Positions 24,890 through 33,416 of a stretch of 34,665 nt of DNA are shown piece after piece. The position numbers and the translations under genes were made by a program. Location: the NCBI GenBank assembly GCA_964495655.1, contig CAZBWK010000039.1, forward strand, positions 1-34,665. The letters are read 5' to 3'. Under the pieces are notes generated by a model. That model did not search any database, was not told the origin of the DNA, and saw only the letters and a list, made by a program, of their open reading frames with translations. Numbering within the stretch: position 1 is the first letter of the stretch; each line of letters begins with the position of its first letter. This stretch comes from JAAYJR01 sp964495655 (GTDB lineage: Bacteria; Bacteroidota; Bacteroidia; Bacteroidales; Prolixibacteraceae).

Positions 24890-26317
24890 ATGGAAAGGAA
24901 TTTAACTATTGCAATTATTCTTATAGCTTCAATCACTATCGGCCTCTCCTGCCTGAACCCTGACAGGAAGGATGACTCTGGAAATCAAAACCCGAAATTT
25001 CAGTCCGCAGCAATAAATTATCAGAATTATTGTGCCGGCTGTCATGGCGATAACCTGGAAAAATTCGCTGCAAAGGAGTGGATGGATGAGGAGGGGTCGG
25101 CCTCAGCTTTTCAAAGTATAAAATATGGCATCGAAGATATCGGTATGCCGGCATTTCAGAAAACATTTTCAGATGAGGAGATCGAGGCTTTGGCTGAGTA
25201 TGTTAAAAAAGGAATTCCTGAAGATAAGGATCTGCTGAAGCCTGCTGTTACCCCGGGAGGTGTTGTTGAATCGGAGGTACAGAAGTTTGTGGTTGATACT
25301 GTAGTTTCAGGATTGAATGTTCCGTGGGGACTTGCATTTTTGCCCGGCGGAGACTTGCTGATCTCAGAACGTGAAGGGATATTGTACCGCTTTTCTGACG
25401 GAAAATTGTCTGATCCGATACAGGGATTGCCTCCGATAAAGGCATCCGGACAGGGAGGATTGCTCGATTTGAGCCTTCACCCTGACTATGAAACGAATGG
25501 ATGGATATATTTTTCCTATTCGGCACTGGCTTCCGAGAGTCCCAGGCCGACAGGCAACACGGCTGTGATGCGTGCCAGGCTGGAAGGTAACCGGTTAGTT
25601 GACCAGCAGCTGTTATTCAAGGGAGTCCCCGACACAGACCGGTCACATCACTTTGGTTGCAAACTGGCATTTGACGGCAAGGGGCATCTTTTTTTCGGCA
25701 TAGGTGACAGGGGACAGCATTTTGATTTTCCGCAGGAACTTGATAATCATAATGGCAAGATACACAGGATCAATGATGACGGGTCTATTCCTGCAGATAA
25801 CCCGTTCGTTAACCAGGAGGGCGCAATGGCATCTATCTATTCTTACGGCCACAGAAATCCCCAGGGAACAGTTATTCATCCTGTAACCGGAGAGATATGG
25901 GTTACCGAGCACGGCCCGCGGGGTGGCGATGAACTGAACCTGATTGAGCCCGGACTGAATTACGGGTGGCCTGTGATATCTTATGGTATTAATTATGATG
26001 GTACTATTCTTACCGAATTAACAGAGAAAGAGGGAATGGAACAACCTGTTTTTTACTGGACTCCCTCTATTGCTCCCTGCGGAATGATATTTGTTACGGG
26101 TGACAGGTATAAGAACTGGCGTAATAACCTGCTGGTCGGGTCGCTCAGATTTAAATATCTTGAGAGGATGGTGATAAACGGACATTCAGTTATGCACAGG
26201 GAAAAGCTGTTGGAAGATATCGGCCGGGTACGTAATGTGGTTGTCAGTCCTGACGGGTATATATATGTTGCCATTGAAACACCCGGTAAGATAGTCAGGC
26301 TGGTGCCGATTGAATGA
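24890..26317 (+). CDS. Cytochrome c-fused PQQ-type (glucose/sorbosone dehydrogenase-like) sugar dehydrogenase, lipoprotein
   Basis: Starting at the ATG at 24890 (475 residues) the leader ends in GLSC, a lipoprotein signal. Residues 40-105 are a cytochrome c domain with the haem motif Cys48-x-x-Cys51-His52 (CAGCH) and a probable axial Met86 in GMPAF. Residues 125-470 are a six-bladed propeller of the GSDH family: NVPWGLAFLPGGDLLISERE, HHFGCKLAFDGKGHLFFGIG, GHRNPQG and EHGPRGGDELN. These motifs include the PQQ and calcium contacts of soluble glucose dehydrogenases. It should oxidise aldoses in the periplasm and pass electrons through its own haem. It overlaps the TonB receptor gene by four bases. 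Confidence 0.85.
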   Translation: MERNLTIAIILIASITIGLSCLNPDRKDDSGNQNPKFQSAAINYQNYCAGCHGDNLEKFAAKEWMDEEGSASAFQSIKYGIEDIGMPAFQKTFSDEEIEALAEYVKKGIPEDKDLLKPAVTPGGVVESEVQKFVVDTVVSGLNVPWGLAFLPGGDLLISEREGILYRFSDGKLSDPIQGLPPIKASGQGGLLDLSLHPDYETNGWIYFSYSALASESPRPTGNTAVMRARLEGNRLVDQQLLFKGVPDTDRSHHFGCKLAFDGKGHLFFGIGDRGQHFDFPQELDNHNGKIHRINDDGSIPADNPFVNQEGAMASIYSYGHRNPQGTVIHPVTGEIWVTEHGPRGGDELNLIEPGLNYGWPVISYGINYDGTILTELTEKEGMEQPVFYWTPSIAPCGMIFVTGDRYKNWRNNLLVGSLRFKYLERMVINGHSVMHREKLLEDIGRVRNVVVSPDGYIYVAIETPGKIVRLVPIE

Positions 26318-28443
26318 AGACAGTTCGTATTTACTTATATTTCGTATTAATGAAAAACTCCTCCGTAAACGCGGCACAATATCTTTATATTAAAACATTT
26401 TTGTTGTTGCTGGTTTATATTATGCCATTCGGAATATCAGGGAGGGAAGCTCTCTATGCACGTGATGAAGGAGGTGTTTATAACGAGCCAGCTGATTCAA
26501 CTCTTCTGATCGATGAGGTTATTGTTGAAGCATACCAGATCTCCGGCACCCTGCGCCGAATCCCGGGCAGTGTTTCTGTGATCTCTTCCCGGGAGAGGAG
26601 GCTGACTGACGGATATCATCTTCCAACCCTTCTGAATACCCTGCCCGGTGTTCAGATGCAAAGCGGCACTCCTGTGACCGGAAGGATCGTGATCAGAGGC
26701 ATGGGCAGCAGGACTCCCTATAATACTAACAGGATAAGAGCCTGGCTTAACGGCTTGCCTGTTACCGGTTCAGACGGGGTCTCCTCTGTTGAGGATATTG
26801 ATATGCAAAGCCTGGGAAGAGTGGAGGTTGTTAAAGGGCCCTCCTCAGCACTGTATGGATCCGGATTGGGAGGCAGCCTCAATTTGTATACCCCCTTTTT
26901 TAACCGGGATACCGCCAGGATGAGATTAATGAACGGCTCTTTTAACACATGGGATATGCACCTCTCTGGCAACCGGAATCTAAAAAATACCAATCTCTGG
27001 GGCAGCCTGAGTCATTTGCAGACCAGTGGCTACAGGGAGAACAGCGCTTACAGGAGAACATCCCTGCTCTCTGCAATGAGTAAAAAGGGGCCGATATGGT
27101 CGGCTGATGCCACGCTGTTATTATCTGATGTAAAAGGGGGTATTCCCAGCTCACTCACTAAAACCATGTTCGAAGAGTCCCCGGAGTCTGCTGCGCCCAA
27201 CTGGAATGCAGTGAAAGGTTATCAGGAATTTACCAGGGTTTTGGGCGGACTGGCACTGACAATGAGGCTCTCTGAAAGTGCAGATAACCGGTTTACTATC
27301 TTCGGACAATGGAATGATAATTATGAATTGCGCCCGTTTAATAATCTCGATGACCAGTCTGTAAATTTCGGACTGCGAAACAGGTTAAACATTCACGGAA
27401 ACAAAGCTGACCTGGTTGCAGGATTTGAAATTATGGGCGACAGCTACAAATGGACGCTGGACAAGGATAATCAACTGATAAATAAAAACCGTGAAAACAG
27501 ATCACATTACCAGCTTTTTGCTGTCTCTTATTTCAAGCCTTCGCCGGGACTTCTGGTTTCGCTTGCAGGAGCAGTGAACCATACCCGTTACCGTCTTACT
27601 GACCTGTTCCTTCAGGATGGTGACCAGGCGGGAGAATATAACTTTCCGCTGTTAATATCCCCCAGGGCGGGTATCAGCTATGCCGCCGGCAGAAGTGTGG
27701 TGCTTTATGCATCTGCAGGACATGGGTTCTCTCTTCCCTCACCCGAGGAGACATTGTTGCCCGAAGGTACGATAAATACAGAAATTAAACCTGAACAGGG
27801 TATTCAGGGTGAAGCAGGAATAAGACTGGATCTGACTGAGAGAAGAGTGAATCTTGATGCTGCTCTCTACTGGATTGAACTAAGAGACCTGCTGGTGACA
27901 AAACGTGTCACGGAGGATATCTTTACCGGTATCAACGCAGGAAAGACACGTCACCGGGGAGTGGAAATAAAGATGCATAATAATATTTTTGAAAAATCAG
28001 GATTTCCCGGAAGGTTGGAGTCACTGGTCAGTTTTTCCCGTTCAGTTAATACTTTCACAGACTTTGAGGATGATGGTAAAAGATATGACGGTAATCATCT
28101 GCCCGGAATTCCAAAACAAAATATTCAATTGCAACTGATATGGAATCCTTCCCTCCCGCTCGAACTGGTCACTCATCTGGGGTATACAGGAGATCAATAT
28201 CTTGATGACGGAAATTTTAAAAAACAATCGGGATATTTTCTGGGAAATATTAAACTGACTGCTGCAATGCCGGCAGCAAAATTTCCGGGACTGAATTTTT
28301 TTGCAGGGGTAAATAATTTTACAAATACAAAGTACGCTTCAATGGTAGTTGTTAATGCTATTGCAATTGGTAACAATGAACCGCGTTATTATTATCCGGG
28401 TTTGCCTTTAAATGTTTATGGAGGAATTTCGATCAGTTTATAA
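26314..28443 (+). CDS. TonB-dependent outer-membrane receptor
   Basis: This 709-residue protein is of the short receptor type, without the carboxypeptidase-like N-terminal domain of SusC proteins. A second in-frame ATG (residue 13, 26350) also precedes the hydrophobic leader. The plug domain (about 70-180) has IDEVIVEAYQISGT, LPTLLNTLPGVQMQSG, RIVIRGMGS and VEVVKGPSSALYGSG. The rest is the 22-stranded barrel, ending in a strand closed by YGGISISL. Its start overlaps the dehydrogenase stop (ATGA), so both are made together. Receptors of this size usually import siderophores, B12 or other cofactors. Coupling to a PQQ enzyme suggests PQQ or sugar uptake (inference). Confidence 0.9.
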   Translation: MKTVRIYLYFVLMKNSSVNAAQYLYIKTFLLLLVYIMPFGISGREALYARDEGGVYNEPADSTLLIDEVIVEAYQISGTLRRIPGSVSVISSRERRLTDGYHLPTLLNTLPGVQMQSGTPVTGRIVIRGMGSRTPYNTNRIRAWLNGLPVTGSDGVSSVEDIDMQSLGRVEVVKGPSSALYGSGLGGSLNLYTPFFNRDTARMRLMNGSFNTWDMHLSGNRNLKNTNLWGSLSHLQTSGYRENSAYRRTSLLSAMSKKGPIWSADATLLLSDVKGGIPSSLTKTMFEESPESAAPNWNAVKGYQEFTRVLGGLALTMRLSESADNRFTIFGQWNDNYELRPFNNLDDQSVNFGLRNRLNIHGNKADLVAGFEIMGDSYKWTLDKDNQLINKNRENRSHYQLFAVSYFKPSPGLLVSLAGAVNHTRYRLTDLFLQDGDQAGEYNFPLLISPRAGISYAAGRSVVLYASAGHGFSLPSPEETLLPEGTINTEIKPEQGIQGEAGIRLDLTERRVNLDAALYWIELRDLLVTKRVTEDIFTGINAGKTRHRGVEIKMHNNIFEKSGFPGRLESLVSFSRSVNTFTDFEDDGKRYDGNHLPGIPKQNIQLQLIWNPSLPLELVTHLGYTGDQYLDDGNFKKQSGYFLGNIKLTAAMPAAKFPGLNFFAGVNNFTNTKYASMVVVNAIAIGNNEPRYYYPGLPLNVYGGISISL

Positions 28444-28709
28444 TGCAGATTAAAACAGGGACCCTGTAGGATAAGAAAATCACGTGCGAATTAAAATTTA
28501 TACTGTTAAAATATATAATTTTGATGAGGTAAAAAGATCTTTAGCATTTTTTTTCAGTGGTGGCTTTTTTGTCCCGACTTTAATCAGGATCGGTTAAAAG
28601 GTTAAACGAGTCAGGCATTATCCTTAACATGATTAAAATAGTTATATGACGAGTTCTTTCTCATATCTTTTAAATAATAATTTCAATGTTTAACTAAATT
28701 ATATTCACA

Positions 28710-28895
28710 ATGAAACAAAAAATCCATGAGAATGCCCCTGCATCCAATGCTATTTACGGACTTGGCTTTATCGGTGCTGCCGTTTATTTCATTATTAATG
28801 CTGCCAGTTTTTGGGCTGGTGTTCTTGGTTTTTTAAAAGCCATAGTATGGCCGGCATTTATGGTATATGAAGCATTCAAATATCTGGGTATTTAA
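28710..28895 (+). CDS. Small membrane protein of 61 residues, unknown function
   Basis: The polypeptide has a short polar start (KQKIHENAPASN) and then two hydrophobic segments: YGLGFIGAAVYFIINA, then FWAGVLGFLKAIVWPAFMVY. These are joined by a Ser/Phe turn, and the protein ends EAFKYLGI. This gives two probable membrane helices. Similar short proteins of this pattern, as I recall, occur widely in Bacteroidota under no name. It stands alone, 266 bases after the TonB receptor gene, in a stretch where I found no other gene. It is convergent with the mscS gene, 35 bases away. Confidence 0.65.
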   Translation: MKQKIHENAPASNAIYGLGFIGAAVYFIINAASFWAGVLGFLKAIVWPAFMVYEAFKYLGI

Positions 28896-28930
28896 GAAAC
28901 AGGGTTATTTCCGGCTGCAGATATTTTTAT

Positions 28931-29782
28931 TCAAATTCTTTCCGGGGGATCTGCTTTTTGTTGAACTTCCACAGGAAACGGACCGGTAGCCTCTCCTTTG
29001 TAAAGACTTATATGAGGGAAAGGGATCTCTATATTCTCTTTGTCAAATGCCTCTTTGATTTGCTGAAACACTGAATTTTTAACAGTAAGAAAGTTCGATC
29101 TCTCCGCCCAGACTCCAACGAGTATATCAATACCGCTCGCACCAAAGCTTTGAAAGATTATTAACGGGTTTGGCTCATCAAGGCATAGTGGATTGCTTCC
29201 GGTTACATTTTCAATTATGGTTTTTACCCTGGTGAGGTCTTCTTTGTATGCCACACTGACCTGTATGTCTACCCTGCGAATCGGGAACCTGGTCAGGTTT
29301 GTTAATTCTGTGCTTATGACCGTCTGGTTAGGTACCCTGATAAGAAGATTGTCGAAAGTCCTGATTTTTACAGATAACAGGTCTACGCTGAAAACTGTCC
29401 CTGTTTTGTCGCCTAACCTGATAATATCACCTATTTCAAACGATTTTTCAGAGACGAGAAAAAATCCGCTTACTATGTTTCCGATACTGGTCTGTGAAGC
29501 AACACCTATTACGAGGCCGATGACACCTGCCGCACCAAAGAGAGCAGCCAGGTTAATGTTCATTTCTGAAATTACAACGAAAAACAGTATGATAAATCCT
29601 GTATACTGGATTATTCTGTTAATTATCATCTTTCGCTGCCTGGACCACCTTGCAGGTAAGAGTTTATTCACAATGAAAGCTATAAGGTATATTATGGTAA
29701 TACCGGCAGCCAGTATGATCAATACCTTAATAAATTTCTCAAGAGTATCAGCGTTTAAATATTCCGACCAGTTGAAGTTCAT
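28931..29782 (-). CDS. MscS-family mechanosensitive ion channel
   Basis: At 283 residues the length equals that of the classic MscS. Three membrane helices are visible: residues 14-37, 52-70, and the pore helix ALFGAAGVIGLVIGVASQTS with its Gly/Ala packing face. It continues NIVSGFFLVSEKSFEIGDII into the beta domain (GTVFSVDLLSVKIRTFDN, VPNQTVIS) and the C-terminal alpha/beta vestibule. It should open on membrane tension to release solutes on osmotic down-shock. Its start codon overlaps the stop of the DUF432-like gene by 4 bases (29779-29782), so the two are probably co-translated. Confidence 0.92.
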   Translation of the reverse strand: MNFNWSEYLNADTLEKFIKVLIILAAGITIIYLIAFIVNKLLPARWSRQRKMIINRIIQYTGFIILFFVVISEMNINLAALFGAAGVIGLVIGVASQTSIGNIVSGFFLVSEKSFEIGDIIRLGDKTGTVFSVDLLSVKIRTFDNLLIRVPNQTVISTELTNLTRFPIRRVDIQVSVAYKEDLTRVKTIIENVTGSNPLCLDEPNPLIIFQSFGASGIDILVGVWAERSNFLTVKNSVFQQIKEAFDKENIEIPFPHISLYKGEATGPFPVEVQQKADPPERI

Positions 29783-30537
29783 AACTCATGTTTGTAAATG
29801 TTCCTGATAAAATGAAAATTAATATTAAGCAGATTCCTGGAAGTTTCATTACGGGGCCTGGCCAGTATTTCCGGCTTTTCTCCGTGGAATATTTTTGAAT
29901 AGTGATAAGATGCCGAACTTATGACATCTTTTCCTTTATACTCAACTAACAGAGAACTGGTTATAATGCTTCCTTCATTTTGGTGGAGAGTCATATTTTC
30001 ACATCTGATTATAAGACGCTGTACTTCCAGAACACCGGGTGAGTTATTATATATTACTACGGGACAAACAGCCTCCATTCCTGTTGTTTCTTTTTCTTCA
30101 GGCGACATTGTGAAATCCTGTCCCAATGCAAATGCGGGTTCGCCATTGAATACCTCCCCAAACCATGTGTCAGAGAGCCTGGTGACAGAGTATTCCTTAA
30201 GCAGGTTTTCCTGCTGCACTTTTGAAAAGTAAACCTGCACTGATAAAGGGATCGTAAGAAAAAAAGTAAGTTTCTGTCCTGTAGAAACATGCAATCTGCT
30301 GCCCTTAAAGACAAGAGGCTTCTCCGGAAGGGCAGGTATGATATGTAAAGAATTGGATTTTCCTGTATGAAAATATTCCCCTTCTGAGAAATCCGGTCCA
30401 TTTTCTGTATCAGGTTGATATAAAAGGACCCATCCCTCTTTTGTGCGTTTAACACCCAGTGAAAAATTATCTGAAGTAAAAACCCTCTGTTCACCGGGTA
30501 CGAGCTGATGTTTTCCGAAAATAGGCTTTGCCCGCAT
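29779..30537 (-). CDS. DUF432-like protein coupled to an MscS gene
   Basis: This 252-residue protein has no signal peptide or membrane segment. It contains many beta strands and polar loops (for example LHIIPALPEKPLVFKGSRLH, LTFFLTIPLSVQVYF, VVIYNNSPGVLEVQRLIIRC), ending in a short Asn/His-rich tail. Its appearance and its position next to mscS match the DUF432 family as I recall it. No biochemical role is known. The TGA/ATG overlap with the channel gene suggests a regulator or partner of the channel. Assignment rests on recalled pattern only. Confidence 0.55.
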   Translation of the reverse strand: MRAKPIFGKHQLVPGEQRVFTSDNFSLGVKRTKEGWVLLYQPDTENGPDFSEGEYFHTGKSNSLHIIPALPEKPLVFKGSRLHVSTGQKLTFFLTIPLSVQVYFSKVQQENLLKEYSVTRLSDTWFGEVFNGEPAFALGQDFTMSPEEKETTGMEAVCPVVIYNNSPGVLEVQRLIIRCENMTLHQNEGSIITSSLLVEYKGKDVISSASYHYSKIFHGEKPEILARPRNETSRNLLNINFHFIRNIYKHEL

Positions 30538-30628
30538 TTTATAATATTTAATATTCAGGATAAAAATAGAAAAGTTTTATCAATGTAGCTCCGCATTACA
30601 GTTAAAAAGCTATCGGAACATACTGCGT

Positions 30629-31918
30629 TTAATATATACCGAAGCTTGCAAGTATTATTGCAGGTATTGATGATAAAACAGGTAACAGCATAGAAGTTAT
30701 AAAGATTTCCAGATAGGAGTCTTTATGAGATAAGCCGGTGATGATCAGTAAAGTAATTACAGCGCCGTTATGGGGCAGTGTGTCAAGTCCACCGGATGCC
30801 AGTGAGGCAATGCGGTGCAGGGCTTCCGGATTTATTCCTGATTCTGCTGCCATTTGACTGTACTGGCTGCCCAGGGCTTCGAGGGCAATTCCCATCCCTC
30901 CTGATGCTGACCCGGTTGCTCCTGAAAGTATATTTACTGCAACAGCCTCTGATATAAGCGGGGATCCCTTAATTCCCATGACAAGTTCCGTCAGAGTCTG
31001 AAATCCCGGAACCGCTTTGACAACAGTCCCAAATCCTACAGCTGCGCTCGTGTTTATAACTGCCATAACAGAACCAGTTGCACCGTCACTAAACGTTTTG
31101 GTAAAACCTTTGTATTTTTTAAAGTTAAGGATCATAGTCAGTATAATTCCTGATATTAATGACGTTATGATATCCCATTTGAGTAAATTGAGGGTAATAA
31201 TTACCGAAAACAATGGCAGTAACGATATGAAGGGATTGGGTAAGTCTTTAACCTCTGCCTGTTTCCCGGTGATTTTAGCCTCCGGCTCTGTAAATATCTC
31301 CCCCCGGACTGTTAATTTCTTTTGCCTCCATAAAAGATATGTGTATCCAAGGCTAAACATGAACACTGCAGCTGTAAGTCCCATGACAGGAGCTGCCGTG
31401 GGCGGGGTGTTGAAGTATTCGATCGGGATCAGGTTCTGTATCTGGGGTGTTCCCGGCAGGGCGGTCATGGTGAAGGTAAAAGAACCCAAAGCAATCGATC
31501 CGGGTATCAGTTTTCTTGAAATATTGGCCTCCCTGAACAGAGCAAGAGCCAGCGGATACATGGCAAAAACAACTACAAAAAGGCTTATCCCCCCGTATGT
31601 TAATACAGCGCAGCCGATTATTACACCGAGGATTGCCCTTTTAGGTCCGAAAATATTAGTTAAAAGAACAGCAATTGATCTTGCCGAACCGGTATAATCC
31701 ATCAGATGGCCGAAAATTGCCCCAAGCATGAAGACCGGAAACCAGGATTTTGTAAAATCCACAAAACCTGTCATATAAATATCTTTGTATGCAGAAAGAA
31801 CGGGCAGGCCTCCTGTAAGGGTGACCACCAGCGCCGATAAGGGAGCAACCCAGATAATTGAATACCCCCGGTAAGCCAGGAACATAAGTAATACTAAGCT
31901 TATTAATATACCATACAT
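30629..31918 (-). CDS. GntP-family permease (organic-acid or hydroxy-acid:H+ symporter)
   Basis: This 429-residue protein is almost wholly hydrophobic, with about 12 membrane segments. GntP-family markers include FPVFMLGAIFGHLMD, VLTYGGISLFVVVFAMYPLA, TMTALPGTPQIQNLIP and ATGSASGGMGIALEALG near the C-terminal end, then LPHNGAVITLLIITG. The family imports gluconate, serine, 3-hydroxybutyrate and related acids. The gene lies back-to-back with an acetyl-CoA acetyltransferase and CoA-transferase pair, so a short-chain hydroxy or keto acid such as 3-hydroxybutyrate is a reasonable guess for the substrate. The divergent arrangement leaves about 300 bases for control. Confidence 0.82.
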   Translation of the reverse strand: MYGILISLVLLMFLAYRGYSIIWVAPLSALVVTLTGGLPVLSAYKDIYMTGFVDFTKSWFPVFMLGAIFGHLMDYTGSARSIAVLLTNIFGPKRAILGVIIGCAVLTYGGISLFVVVFAMYPLALALFREANISRKLIPGSIALGSFTFTMTALPGTPQIQNLIPIEYFNTPPTAAPVMGLTAAVFMFSLGYTYLLWRQKKLTVRGEIFTEPEAKITGKQAEVKDLPNPFISLLPLFSVIITLNLLKWDIITSLISGIILTMILNFKKYKGFTKTFSDGATGSVMAVINTSAAVGFGTVVKAVPGFQTLTELVMGIKGSPLISEAVAVNILSGATGSASGGMGIALEALGSQYSQMAAESGINPEALHRIASLASGGLDTLPHNGAVITLLIITGLSHKDSYLEIFITSMLLPVLSSIPAIILASFGIY

Positions 31919-32028
31919 ATAGTTCGTTAATTAATGGTCAGCGCCGGATAATCAAAACCCGGAGAAAACCTTCTTTTTGCCCCACAATTTATACAAAATC
32001 TTTATTTTACAAAATATGAGTCTGCTCC

Positions 32029-32055
32029 CAAAAGGGTGCAAAGGGCTCTTTTAGG
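32029..32055. repeat. Hairpin-forming imperfect palindrome in the GntP-thiolase divergent gap
   Basis: CCCAAAAGGGT pairs with GGCTCTTTTAGG around a short A-rich loop, with one CA mismatch and two wobble pairs. The stem and the AT-rich flank resemble the hairpin at 21,155-21,184. It lies in the 301-base divergent gap; the rest of that gap is AT-rich and holds the possible promoter listed next. Confidence 0.35.
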
Positions 32056-32150
32056 TAAATTATATAAATTCATTATGTTGATTTTTAGCTATCTGTGAAA
32101 ATTGAAAAATTTTCTCTTTATTTTTTTTCACTTTTTAAACCAGGCTGAAA

Positions 32151-32180
32151 TTTGCATTTAAATAAATTTATACATATTTG
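32151..32180 (+). promoter_or_regulatory. Possible promoter of the acetyl-CoA acetyltransferase gene
   Basis: TTTG at 32151-32154 and CATATTTG at 32173-32180 are separated by 18 bases, close to the TTTG-N19-21-TAnnTTTG pattern of Bacteroidota. The first two bases of the -7 octamer are CA rather than TA, so it is an imperfect match. The start codon follows 39 bases later. Confidence 0.35.
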
Positions 32181-32219
32181 CAGTATAAGTTATAATCCAT
32201 TCTTTAAGAAGTATTTAAA

Positions 32220-33416
32220 ATGAATAATGAAAAAATAGTTATTGCAGGCGCCTGCAGAACTCCGATCGGCAGCTTCGGGGGATCCTTGCTGGATGTAAGT
32301 GCAGTCGACCTGGGAAAGATAGTTATTGCAGAGGCGCTCAGGAGAGCAGGTATTTCCGCTTCGATGGTTGATGAGGTACTTATGGGATGTGTCCTTCAGG
32401 CCGGACTGGGACAAAATGTTGCCCGGCAGTCATCAATAAAGGCAGGTATTCCTGTTGAGGTGCCGGCATCTACGATCAATATGGTTTGCGGATCAGGCCT
32501 GAAAACAGTTTGTATGGCTGCGCAGTCAATCCTCTCCGGGGATGGAGAAATAATTGTTGCCGGTGGTACCGAAAATATGAGTCAGGCCCCTTACCTGTTA
32601 AAAGAGAGCAGGTGGGGGTCAAAAATGGGGAATGTCCAGATGGTCGACTATATGGTATATGATGCATTAACTGATGTTTTTAATGACTACCATATGGGAA
32701 TAACTGCTGAGAACCTGGCAGAGAAGTTCCATATCTCAAGAGAGGAGCAGGACAGTTACGCTGCTATGAGTCAGCAGAGGGCGGAGAAAGCCCTGAACAA
32801 TGGCATCTTCAATGATGAGATAGTCCCTGTCGGAGTGGAAACCAAAAAGAACGGATTAAAGATCATTGACCAGGATGAGTTTATCAGGTGCGGAACGACT
32901 GTCGAAAAGTTGTCAACCCTGAAGCCTGCATTTAAAAAGGATGGTACCGTGACAGCGGGAAATGCATCAGGGATTAATGATGGTGCGGCAGCTCTTGTCA
33001 TTATGTCTGACAGTAAAGCAAAAGCGTTGAATATTAAACCTCTGGCAAAAATATTGTCTTATGCTTATGTAGGAATTGAACCTTCAATAATGGGATTTGG
33101 CCCGGTTGAAGCCTCCAGGACTGCACTTAAAAAGGCAAACCTAAAATTAGAAGATATCGGCCTGATTGAGGCTAATGAGGCATTTGCTGCTCAGACGCTT
33201 GCTGTTGCCGGAGAATTGGGCTTTGATAAAAGTAAAGTTAATGTGAACGGCGGCGCTATTGCACTTGGACATCCTGTGGGGGCCAGCGGTGCCAGGATCC
33301 TGGTTACATTACTGTATGAGATGCAAAAAAGAGATGAACGTTATGGAATGGCTACACTTTGCGTAGGCGGAGGAATGGGTGTTTCGATTGTAGTTGAAAG
33401 AGAGGCTGACAAATGA
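32220..33416 (+). CDS. atoB: Acetyl-CoA C-acetyltransferase (thiolase)
   Basis: This 398-residue protein has normal thiolase length and order. It starts NEKIVIAGACRTPIG; the nucleophile is Cys90 in INMVCGSGLKTV. The second-half catalytic residues are His351 in GHPVGASG and Cys381 in ATLCVGGGMGV, and the NEAFAAQ motif is present. The enzyme joins two acetyl-CoA to acetoacetyl-CoA or cleaves it in reverse, in the cytoplasm. The following CoA-transferase starts inside its stop codon (ATGA overlap), so both are in one operon. Together they fit acetoacetate or butyrate-type metabolism. The gene symbol is the common name for this role; thlA is equally used. Confidence 0.93.
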   Translation: MNNEKIVIAGACRTPIGSFGGSLLDVSAVDLGKIVIAEALRRAGISASMVDEVLMGCVLQAGLGQNVARQSSIKAGIPVEVPASTINMVCGSGLKTVCMAAQSILSGDGEIIVAGGTENMSQAPYLLKESRWGSKMGNVQMVDYMVYDALTDVFNDYHMGITAENLAEKFHISREEQDSYAAMSQQRAEKALNNGIFNDEIVPVGVETKKNGLKIIDQDEFIRCGTTVEKLSTLKPAFKKDGTVTAGNASGINDGAAALVIMSDSKAKALNIKPLAKILSYAYVGIEPSIMGFGPVEASRTALKKANLKLEDIGLIEANEAFAAQTLAVAGELGFDKSKVNVNGGAIALGHPVGASGARILVTLLYEMQKRDERYGMATLCVGGGMGVSIVVEREADK

